A stretch of DNA of 64,000 nucleotides, taken from assembly GCA_014529385.2 (NCBI GenBank), contig CM043943.1, positions 151,313,092 to 151,377,091 on the forward strand, in the 5' to 3' direction. The stretch is from Adiantum capillus-veneris. Lineage: Eukaryota > Streptophyta > Polypodiopsida > Polypodiales > Pteridaceae. Under the pieces are notes generated by a model. It made no database searches, had not been told where the DNA came from, and was given only the letters and a program-made list of their open reading frames with translations. This document shows, in pieces, positions 54,338-64,000 of this stretch; within the stretch, counting starts at the first letter, position 1, and the number at the start of each line of letters is the position of its first letter. A program made the translations under genes and the position numbers.

Positions 54338-57300
54338 ATGTCTACATCAGACTCAGACTCAGAGTCAGCTTATACAAGCACATGGATTGCAGGGATAGAT
54401 GAGCACCTGCCCAGAATAGATCTTCCAAACCTACGGTACATAAAGGCCAATTTTGTGGAGAGATTTTGGACATATAACCATGAAAGTGAAGGACTATATA
54501 GGTATATTAATGGAGATCAATTCGACCTTTACAGTTGCTTAGAGCCTTACCCAGATGAGCTGACAGAGTACAAGCTCTTATATGTCTATACATACGAGGT
54601 CGACCGACAATGGACATCTTTATTTGTTGACAAGTATGGACGAGAATATAGAGCTGTAGAAAGCACAAATCCGCGAACCAAATTAGAGATGAGTGGATAT
54701 TTGGTCAATGAAGGACCTCAGATACATCCACCAAACACAAGAACCTCTAAGAGAATTCCAAAGAGGGGACCACCACCTAGATTCCCCCCTAGAGCGATAA
54801 CGAGAGATGAAACGATACCGGAGAGGAGTATGGTTCCATACTTTGCACCCCAAAGTATAAGACCATCTCAGCTAAGAAAATGGGTAAATAGAAAGTACAA
54901 TGGGATAGGAGACCCATACGCCCATGTCTCGGCTTTCAAGCAAGTCCTACGAGCAGAACGAGTAGAGGACTTCCACACGCAGTATGAGGGTTTTGGACTT
55001 ACATTGGAGGACAATGCACAAGCATGGTTTGAACTATTGAACCGGAGAGAGTTCACAACCATTGAGAAAATGTTGGATGAATTTGTTCAAGAATTCACCA
55101 AGAGGGGCATAAAACATAACACCCTTCCTAAGATTCAAGAATTTAAACAAGGCGAAATAGAAACATTGCGACATGCAATACTACGTTTCAAGCAATATGT
55201 TGCTAGATGTCCTACCCAAGAGTTACCCACGCTAGAACGTCAGATCCTATGCTTCATCAGAGGGCTTAGGAATGAGAATCTCCAAAAGGACCTATACGTG
55301 AAAAGATACCAAACCTTGGAAGAAGTGACCAAAGCGGCAATTGACCTAGTTGACAATTGCAAATTCTATGAAGAGGGTCAGAAGAAGATGAATGATGCGA
55401 GTGAGGAAAAGAAAACCGCTGATCTTGAGGATCAAAGAGGGAATCTAGGACAAAAACAAGTAAATGTTGAGGAGCAAATCATAGAGAATGTGATGCAACG
55501 CATCAACCACTCTGACAGAGTACCAGCCTATAGAATTCCTCAACAACGAAGGTGCATGACATGTGGAGGGGACCATCCGATGCAACCTTGTCCTGACTAT
55601 AGACCTAAGACTCCACCAGGGACTGAGCATGTTATGTCTCAACCGCCTAGATATCATCCTGTAGCGGAACAAGTGTTCTTAAGTGAAAGACCCATAGCTG
55701 CTAGAAATGCATATGTGAGTCATGAGCTTCAAAGAGAAAGATATGTGGTAGATCAGAGGCCACTTCAAGGTCAATATCAAGTATTGCCACAACAACCAAT
55801 ACGTCCATGTGACAGATGTGGTAGTAGTGATCACTTGATTAAGGATTGTCCACACCATGATATCATGATAAATGTATATTGTAATGAGTGTGCAATCACA
55901 CATATGATTTTTGATTGTCCTAAGAATCCAAGAAAGAAAGGTAAAATGCAACCACATGTTACCTTTCCTTCTACTAGCAAATCAGAGAAAGAACGAGCCG
56001 CAACAAAAGGAGAGACGACAACAACAACAGAGCAAGAAACCATTGCAAAAGAGCAGGTGCTTAAACAACAAGAAGATGAAAGTAAGCAAGTTGCTCCAGT
56101 AAACGTTGTCACAAGAGCACAAGCAAAAGTGCAAGAGCAGAAGCCTACAGATGGAGAGACTAGTAAGAGTTCCAAAAGCCGTAGAAACTCTAGATGAGCA
56201 AGAAGGACTAGAATGAAATCGAGACTAGAAAGGGAGAAAGGAGAAGAAAAGGCTGTTACAGCTGAGCTAGAAACAACTCAAGAGCAACAGACACAACAAA
56301 GGGAAGTTGAAACCCTTAAACCAGCTGAAGCACCCAAGAGTGCTAGTTTGGGAGAATCTGTCCTAGTGGACAAAGTGAATGAGCCTTTAGACGCGATTTT
56401 ACAGGCTTATGAGGCTAGATTGTCAAATAGACAGACCTTAGAACAAAGATGGATGACTTATCCTTATCCTAAACTAGAGAAGCAGAGGCTAGAAATGTGT
56501 AAGTAGCTCATTGAAACTGCTCAAGCATTGCTAGAACCACCTCCACCAGAAGTGAAGGATAGGATAGTCACCCCAGTGCACAAAGATGAGAGCATTAAAG
56601 TAGACGAATTGCCTAGAGAAGAGGTAGATCACAGGGAAGAACCACTGCCAAGGTCGCAAGACTCGAGGGTAGTCAAAAATACAACAGATGAATCAATGAT
56701 GGATTTCTCACCCTATGTTCCTATAGTTGAGGAGCAGTGGCCAGAGGAGTTATGGAAGGCTGTCCGAGATGCCCAAAAAAGAGAAGAGGATGCTGGACCA
56801 GCACCATTTCCTGAAATCACATTAGATAGACCACAAATGAGTGTTGATGCGAGGTCATATCATGGTGACGTAGGATCGATAGCCTCCAAAGACAGTAGAC
56901 CTGCATCGTTAAGAACTTTGCCACAGTACATGGGACATTTTGAGGCAAAGTCTGAGATTGTGAGAGTTCCAACACAGAGGCTAGGGGGGACAAAAGAATT
57001 GGACACAAAAATTTTGAGTGAATTGCTATCCACGCCAATGAAGTGCACAATTACGTTGGCAGAACTTTTGAAAATCAGGCCAAGTATGTGGACGGATATA
57101 GGAAAATGCTTGGAAAAAATAGGGATCAAAAGCCCGTTAAGGTTCCTAGAAAAAGAGCTAGATGAGATCGAGAAGCCTAGATCAAATGTAAGACCGGTAC
57201 CTCTGAACAAAGTAGGAGAGTACTGTGAAGGAGAAGATGGTAATGCCACTTTACCTGTCGAATACAATGGGATTGAAACGAAAGCTATACTTGACAGCGA

Positions 57301-60112
57301 AGCAGGAATTGCCATAGCAACAAAACGAATTTGGGAGAAATGGGGTAGGTCCGCCTTTAGAACAACCATAATAAAATTACAGTTAGCTGATGGGCATGTG
57401 AAAAGACCCATGGGATTGCTAGAAGCAATAGTGGTGTCTTCTTGCGGTATAGAGTATGCGCATACTTTTGCCATAGTTGACTTTGGCAAGAAAAATAACT
57501 ATGAAATCATCCTTGGAAGACCATTCATGAGACAACTCAAGATGGTACAAGATTGGGGTTATGATTATCTATACTTGAGACATGCTGAAACCACAACACG
57601 TGTAAATATGAGAAATCATAGTTACCAAGATGTAACTAGAACGCCCGTGGAAGATTTTGATTCTGCAACACAAAGTGGATCAACAGACCATCCGTGGATG
57701 GGCAAAAAGAAAGAAATATGGATGTGCGGAGCATCGGAGTGTAGTGACTTTGGGAGAAATGAGAATTCCTTAGAGAGGGTCTTAGAAGATGATGCTTACA
57801 TAAGAGAACCTTTTCCGGAAGAGGCGTTAGAACCGCTAGAGTGGACTCAGATATTGGCTACTTTGGATGTCTGTGTTAATGAGGCCACACCAACAAAATT
57901 TTGCGATGAGAATGGGTATGACATAGTCCCCTACTACATGCTAAGGGTTATGTGTAAGACAGATGAAGAATCTGAGTATGAGTTCGAAACGGGGTTATCA
58001 GCTATGGGGATAGCACAAAACCAGATACCTAGCCCGAATACTTGTCATATAGAAATAGGTGCTCTTTGCGATCAGTGTGCGATAACACACTTGATTACAA
58101 ACTATCCAACTCGAATGCATAGTACAAAGGAGGAGCCGCAAGTCAACGAAGCAAAGTTGCAAGAAGAAGGGCTAAGATCCAAAGAAGATGCTTCAGGTCC
58201 AACGCCTACAAACGAGCAATATGAAGACTTGGAATCAATCAAAGAAGAGGTGCAGCAAGTGACAGGAAGTTCAAACACTATTGGTGACATTTCAACAGTT
58301 GAAGTCGAGGAAGAAGAGCCTATGACTCTACAGGAACCAAATGCTGATTTTGTCTCTCCAAAAGACATATCAGAGGAAATGGTGGTCAAGCAGGAGCTAG
58401 AACACACAGATGAACTCACAAGTGTGAACAATGAAGAAGAAGATGACAAGGAGTCCAGGCCAAAGATTGCTCAAGTCACTCAAGAGAACACAGGCAATCT
58501 AATACCAAAGAAGATCAACTTTTTGCTAAGTGCACAAGACGGAGTCAAGATGAATTTTATGGCAGAAATTGATACAAATTCCATGACTAATGTCATGTCA
58601 TATGGCATGTGGTTACTTCTAGGTAAGCCAAAGCTTTATGATATTCAGATAAAGGTAAATCTCTCACCTGAAGTGGATGTTATAAGTATGGGGATTGAAG
58701 AAGCTACTCTCCAACTACACTCACAGAATGTCAAAGAAAAATTCTTGGTGGTAGATTCTCCACAAATGGGAACACACTTGATTTTGTCCAAGCCATGGGC
58801 ACAAGTGTTTGAAAACGAGCCTGAGTCTTCAACAATGGTCGTCACGACAAGCTATCAAGTGGCAACAGAGGTCAAGCCTACAACAATTCAAAGATTCTTG
58901 GCTATTGAAAAAGGCAAAGCTAAAGTAAGCCCACAGTCTCTAGCCCAGCCAATGCAAGACAAAGCCTCTACATCAAAAGCCAAACCATCAACTAAACAAT
59001 GGAAACCCAAGCAAAAAGTCTATCAACCAAAGTTTCCATCACCCGAAAGTCTCCAAAGGAAGTCAAAACAGGTCAACCAAGTGCTAGTATCCAAGGCACA
59101 GATTAAAGTTAATGATCCAATTTGGATACAATCACAGGAACAACCTCAACAAGCAAAGGTAACAGGATGGATCACATCAAGCGTGTCAATTATTGCACAA
59201 GGCTACAAGAAAGGAAATTCAGATGTTTGGGTCAACAAGCCCAAGATGACAGCCTGGCGATATCCATCCCATGACAACCACTCAGTCAGGAATCAACAAA
59301 GCCGTCAACGTCAATCACATAACTCAACCAAGAGAAAGGACAGGTACAAAAAGCAAAAGAGAAGGTCTTCCACTGGACAAACCATACGACAAGTTTGGGT
59401 AATGAAATCAGAATTCTACCCGACTACCCAACAAAGTCAAGTGAAGATCACCTCCAAGCAAGTCCAAAGGTTCATTCCAGTCGAGTTACTCGAAGCATAA
59501 GGATTCTATGAGGGTAACTTTCAAATCTGGTTACCTAAGGTAGTAGCTTATCAAGGAATCACCCAGGAAAAGCAAGAAACATCAAGAAATCAAGAGCAAC
59601 CACCCGCTACACCCAAGAGTACTACAACCTATAGATGGATCCCTCGTCAATTACTACAAGAGCAAGGCTTTTACAAAAGTAACAGCCATATTTGGAAATT
59701 AAAGAAAAGGTACCATCAAGTCAAAGAAGAAACAAGGCAAGTGGCAAAGGACATCACACCAGGCCCAAGAACAATGTGGGTTCCAAAATCAGCGATTGAG
59801 GCTCAACAACAAGAAAGATACGCAACTCCTTTACAGCCTCTTAACAACAAAAAGAAAGCAACGGTAAATGCGGAGGTCACAGTTTTGAAGAACACTATCT
59901 GGAAGAAGAAGACTTCATCAACCATTGCTTCAACATCAATACTTGTCTCATCAAGCGACCACAAATTGCTACCAAGGAATGAAGAGCAGATATATGCCAA
60001 TGTATTGGACAACATGGCATCTCAAACAGAAACTAACGAGAAACGCCTAAACATCAAAAGCATATGGAATTGGATTTCAGGCCGCGATCAGGTAAGTCCA
60101 ATTCGCCATTAA
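54338..60112 (+). pseudogene. giant gag-protease polyprotein of family G2, three in-frame stops
   Basis: One frame of 1925 codons, broken only by TGA (56195-56197), TAG (56504-56506) and TAA (59498-59500). The ATG at 54338 begins MSTSDSDSESAYTSTW. A Retrotrans_gag-like domain (about 185-355) is followed by three zinc knuckles: CMTCGGDHPMQPC (about 405), CDRCGSSDHLIKDC (about 491) and CNECAITHMIFDC (about 514). After a charged linker comes a retropepsin-like domain (about 970-1085) with AILDSEAGIAIAT and IILGRPFMRQL. Then follow a decayed knuckle CDQCAITHLITNY (about 1244) and a second retropepsin-like domain (about 1390-1495, AEIDTNSMTNVMS). The Lys/Gln-rich C terminus repeats a FIPVELLEA / WIPRQLLQEQGFY / WVPKSAIEA motif. 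No RT, RNase H or integrase follows. Stops could be read through or be lesions; lesions are more likely, because the older copy has a sense codon at the TAG site. Confidence 0.82.
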
Positions 60113-61329
60113 ACTTACATGGCATAAGATTCTAGAGTCGGGCAGCTAAGCCACTAAATGAGCGAAGTGTCAGACCCAAGCTTCAAGTTAATATTTTTCT
60201 GTGGTCTATGAGTCTAGCTAATAGGTATAAGCTCAAGCTGGAGAGTTGAGCATACATAAAGTCATGTCGCTCATGCTGGAAGAGGTGAGCATAAGAGTCA
60301 AAGTCCATATAATATATAAGGTGGAGAAGGCGGAGTAGTCCAAAAAAAAAAAAAACACTCACGCACTTGACACAGTGAGGAAGAGTGGAGAAACCTCGAT
60401 AGCAAAAACCCTTCTTGTGAGTAGTGAAAGCTTTTGAAGCACTCATGCTATATGTTTTACTCGCTACACTAACTCCATGAAGAACCCATCAATACTCTTC
60501 TCTCGCACCGCATCTTGTTTAACATGCATAACTATGTGCAAGCATATAGATGTCCCATCATTGGACATATGCATTAGGCACTCTTTTTTATTCCACCCAT
60601 GCACTTACACAACCAAATGACGATGACCAAGCGGAAACAGGTTTTATGAGCCTTTGCTCAACAACAATGACTCTGACTTTAAGCTACTAACACTTATCCA
60701 TGTATATCAAGCCAATACTAGTAGCCATATGGCCATATGTACTTTAAATCAGCATAACTCTATAACATCAGAACCTAAGTACATATAGCCTCGCATTTAA
60801 TTATGACTAAAGACATTTTTTCCCACTGGGTTTTTCCCTTTAGTCTTATCCAGGTATCCAAGACCTTCATTTTGTATATACGCTACATTTTACTTTTACT
60901 CTTTTTATAACAACAAAAACAAGAAGAACCACGATATCCCCACACTACTAATTGCAAATCTACTGACAAGTCAAAAGGGAGAGGCCAAATAATAGCTTGA
61001 CAAAGCTTCAAGTCAACCTACAGGTACGACTTCCAGATGACAACCACAGGAAAAGCAAACTCGAGCTACAATGACAACGAACTGCTGCACCAACAAGTCG
61101 ATACAACCTCATGCAATTCAAGATACAACAACCAATCGGAGGGGGAGAGTTCCAGGCTTCAGATACACTGCAGGTACAACTTCAAGGCAGCTTTAACATC
61201 ATGCAAAGCAACCAATTGCAGAAGAGGCTGCCACAACAACTTCAACCAACACCAAGACATCAAGAACTCCTCAAGGCCAGCCAAGACATAGGGTCTTGTT
61301 GGGGATGACAAGAATTCGGAGGGGGAGAG
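60113..61329 (+). other. 3' untranslated tail of the G2 element
   Basis: No supported ORF. It holds two identical polypurine strings 180 bp apart (61136-61150 and 61316-61330). The second is directly at the 3' LTR and is the expected plus-strand primer. Confidence 0.7.
61317..61329 (+). other. polypurine tract of the G2 element
   Basis: CGGAGGGGGAGAG immediately before the 3' LTR. A second copy of the same string is at 61137-61149. Confidence 0.85.
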
Positions 61330-62398
61330 TGTTGAAAGGACGCCCTTTCAACAACGTTTCCATAAAGATTCCATTAAATATTCCTCAAAGATTCTGTAAA
61401 GATTCCACATGAAGATGGTGATGAAGTAATGAAGATGAAGATGGATGCTGCAACATGAAGATACGAGTTCATGGATGTCATCGAATATCCCATTATTATT
61501 CTGAGCCATTACGGCCACTTTTGTAATGTTTACGGGAACCTCACATTTTAAGTCAGCACTTGTATTTTGGCCACAGATGCTTGTATAATAAGTAAAGCCA
61601 ACTCAGTTTCTTGTAATTAAGCTCTGTAGAAGCCTAGGGACAATTCAGGTCATTTGGCCGGACATTAGGTTTGAAGGCTTGGTATATAAGCTAAAACCAA
61701 AGGCTTTGTAAACAACACATTTACGTTATCTCAAATAATATACAGTCATGGGTTCTGCAGCACACAGTAGTGAGCTTCACGCACACACACCGTCGCGCAC
61801 ACTAATTACATTGCAGATATGAGAGTAGGAGCGTGTTAGCATCGAGGAGCTCTCCGCGTCGACGCAAGCAATGCAAGTCGAGGACCACATCGCGAGCCCG
61901 CCTGCTACGAGCTATATTTGGTCGTAAGTACCTCAAACGACATCCGTTCTGAATGATCGAGTAGTCGTTAGAATCAGGGCGAGAAGCTCTTCGTGTTGAT
62001 GTCTTTGTAGATCAGTTTCGGACACTTTGGAAATTGCTGTTTTTAGTCTATCGCAACAGCGATTAGAGGTCTTACAGTTATGGTTTTTAGGGTTTAGGTG
62101 TTTGGCCACGTAGGATATGTCCTTGTGAGTCTTACCTTCCGATTTCGAGTCATTCCAATATGATTTGAGACTGTTTCGAGCTTGTAGTGTTTCGTAGGAT
62201 GTGTTGTCTGTTTCTTTGCTTTATGGTAGTGTTGGGGTAGGATTAGTGACTGTAGAGTGTTGTTCGTGTCTAGCTCTGGGTTGACAACCTAGAGATTGCC
62301 TCCATGCCCTAGTCAGGTTAGCTACGTCCTCGGATTGACAGTTTGTTGGTCTGTGTTCTCGCTGTGCTCCATCGTCCGTCGCGGCATACCCGCTAACA
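61330..62398 (+). repeat. 3' LTR of the non-autonomous G2 element
   Basis: 1069 bp, same ends as 49937-51007. Followed by the target duplication GAGTC, after which the interrupted gypsy pol resumes in frame. Confidence 0.93.
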
Positions 62399-62403
62399 GA
62401 GTC

Positions 62404-64000
62404 TCACAAGCTCAACAAGAGGAGATCATGAGGCAAGTACAAGAGCTGGTAGACAAAGGGATGGTGAGGCCTAGTTCCTCTCCCTTTTGTTCTCTAGTCC
62501 TTTTAGTGCAAAAGAAAGATGGTACATACCGTATGTGTGTGGACTATCGAGCACTAAACCATATCACTATCAAAAACAGATTTCCCGTACCTAGGGTAGA
62601 AGATCTGTTTGATAAGCTACAAGGCTCTACCTACTTCAGTAGGATTGACCTTAAGAGTGGCTATCATCAAATAAGGATAGTGGATGAAGATATCTTAAAG
62701 ACCGCATTTCGCACAACGTTTGGTCTTTATGAATATCTAGTCATGCCTTTTGGCTTGACTAATGCACCAGCCACGTTCAATCGCTTAATGGAGAAAATTT
62801 TTAGACCATACCGCAAATTCACTGGAGTGTTCTTTGATGATATCATCATCTACTCCAAGTCTTTGGAGGAACATAAGCAACATCTCCAAGTGATTTTTCA
62901 AGCATTGAGGGAGAACAAGCTTTTTCTCAACCAAAAGAAAAGAGAATTCTTCCTTCAAGAGATTCAATACCTAGGTCATATTATCTCTAAAGATGGTATC
63001 CGAATGGATCCATCAAAGTTAGAGGTAATAAAAGCATGGCCTAACCCAAGAAATCTACATGAGCTAAGAATCTTTGTTGGTATGTGCGCATACTATAGAC
63101 GCTTCATAGCAAAATTCTCTCAAGTAGCAGGACCACTACACGACTTAACTAAGAAGAACATTAAGTTTGTATGGATTGCTAAGGAGAAAAATGCTTTTAA
63201 AAAGCTCAAAGAGAAGCTTAATTCCCAACCAGTCCTCGTGCTTCCGGACCTCTCAAAGCCATTTGAGGTCCAATGTGATGCTTGTGGTGATTGCCTTGGA
63301 GCAGTTTTTCTTCAAGAAGGGCATGCCATAGCATATGAGAGCCGAAGGCTCAATATTGATGAACGAGTCTTGGGCATTTATGAGAAAGAGCTTTTAGCTG
63401 TTCTACATGCCCTAGACACATGGAAGCACTACCTATTGGGGACTCCATTTATCCTACGAACCGACCACCAAAGTCTCAAGTATTTCATGACGCAAACCAA
63501 GCTTTCCGACAAACAAATGAGGTGGGAAAATTTTCTTTCTCAATTTAATTTCCATATTGCTCACATAGCTGGTAAGCACAATCAAGTGGCCGATGCACTT
63601 TCACGACGACCCAAAGTTAATGCGGTGTCTATAGCTACTCACAATGATCTATCCTCTATGATAGATGAGTATGCTACTGACCCTGACTTTAGAGACATAA
63701 TGTCAGCCCTTGCTTTGGGGAAGAAAGAGGAACCATTCACCTTGCAGGATGGTTATCTTCTCCATGGAAATAGGCTATGTGTTACCCATTCCCTTCGTGA
63801 GAAAGTTATGTATGAATCCCATGCTCCTCCATATGCGGGGCATAGAGGTATTCAACCTACTCTCCGAGGAGTAGAGACGTACTTCTATTGGCCTACCATG
63901 AAAGTGGACATACAAGAGTATGTTTCAAAATGTGTAGTATGCCAAAAGACCAAGTATGATAGAGGGAAGCAACCTGGATTACTCCAGCCATTGCCTATCC
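62404..64000 (+). CDS. RT - RNase H - integrase part of gypsy G1 copy 2 (open to window edge)
   Basis: Open frame from the end of the GAGTC duplication to the window edge, continuing the pol frame broken at 49936. RT has MVRPSSSPFCSLVLLVQKK, YRMCVDYRALN, FSRIDLKSGYHQIRI, MPFGLTNAPATFNRLM and the catalytic VFFDDIIIYSKS (FFDD; plant gypsy elements usually have F/Y-I/V-D-D). RNase H has FEVQCDACGDCLGAVF, YEKELLAVLHALDTWKHYL and RTDHQSLKYF. The integrase zinc region has HAPPYAGHRG...CVVCQKTK. I see no stop in this stretch, although gag-protease upstream is broken and the element as a whole is dead. The integrase core would lie beyond the window. Confidence 0.9.

Larger units (their letters stand above)
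49937..62398 (+). mobile_element. non-autonomous Athila/Tat-like LTR retrotransposon, family G2 (12.5 kb)
   Basis: Direct LTRs of 1071 bp (49937-51007) and 1069 bp (61330-62398), about 96% identical by eye, are flanked by the perfect target duplication GAGTC (49932-49936, 62399-62403). The primer site TGGCGCCGTTGCCGGGGA matches the tRNA-Asp type used by Athila/Tat elements. The 10.3-kb interior holds a 3.3-kb leader with tandem repeats, one gag-protease frame (54338-60112) and a non-coding tail. I find no RT, RNase H or integrase motif in any frame, so its movement would need proteins from another element. Confidence 0.9.
37785..64000 (+). mobile_element. Ty3/gypsy family G1 copy 2, split by two nested elements (3' end beyond window)
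   Basis: Plus-strand element: 5' LTR (37785-39228), primer site, leader, gag start (39643), then the remainder of gag-protease (48023-49936) and RT-RNase H-integrase (62404-64000). A tandem copia (39761-48022) splits gag, and the non-autonomous element at 49937-62398 splits the sequence between protease and RT. Rejoining the flanks at either insertion restores continuous alignment to the family, so this element is the oldest of the three layers. Confidence 0.9.

Noticed and set aside
60113-61315. Env-like ORF expected in Athila elements
   Set aside because: Only short ORFs (84 and 65 codons) with no membrane segment or conserved motif are present.
62815-62860. Unusual FFDD box in gypsy RT as evidence of a new RT class
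   Set aside because: The second position of the box varies among gypsy elements, and all surrounding RT motifs are ordinary.

Overview
The window is nuclear DNA of a land plant. Evidence: a seven-exon PRMT3-type gene with GT/AG introns, tRNA-primed LTR retrotransposons of plant Ty1/copia and Ty3/gypsy type, a LINE remnant and CT/GA microsatellites. I see no rRNA, tRNA gene, CRISPR array or bacterial operon. The species cannot be fixed from sequence alone; a large, repeat-rich genome is likely.

Layout. 1-3063: 5' end of a minus-strand Ty3/gypsy element (family G1), running off the left edge. 3064-9553: promoter region and complete coding exons of a PRMT3-like protein arginine methyltransferase, with a 5'-truncated LINE antisense in intron 1. 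9554-12081: gene-free, with a pair of perfect hairpins. 12082-24870: an old minus-strand gypsy remnant (LTR-like ends, gag-protease fragment) split by a minus-strand chromovirus-type gypsy (13246-22840, target duplication ATATA), whose interior is mostly replaced by a plus-strand copia polyprotein with a truncated 3' end. 24871-28240: unassigned DNA plus a diverged LTR. 28241-36480: a decayed minus-strand gag-protease element (family G2), split by a copia element (29130-34406, target duplication CTAGT). 36481-37784: unassigned, possibly a broken gene fragment. 37785-64000: a second, plus-strand G1 element. Its gag is split by a three-LTR tandem copia (39761-48022), and its gag-pol by a 12.5-kb non-autonomous G2 element (49937-62398, target duplication GAGTC). 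Its RT-RNase H-integrase then runs off the right edge.

Most elements are dead: their frames carry identifiable stops, frameshifts or deletions. The clear exception is the 1428-codon copia polyprotein at 43434-47720, which is intact. The most unusual part is the G2 element. It has an Athila-like tRNA primer site, a single gag-protease frame of about 1925 codons, and no reverse transcriptase or integrase. Its leader is built from about 298-bp tandem units, most carrying the palindrome AGTCTATCGCGATAGACT or a close variant. A hairpin in its LTR displays half of that palindrome in the loop.

The only host gene recognised with confidence is the PRMT3 homologue. A gypsy LTR lies about 620 bp upstream of its start codon and a LINE lies in its first intron.
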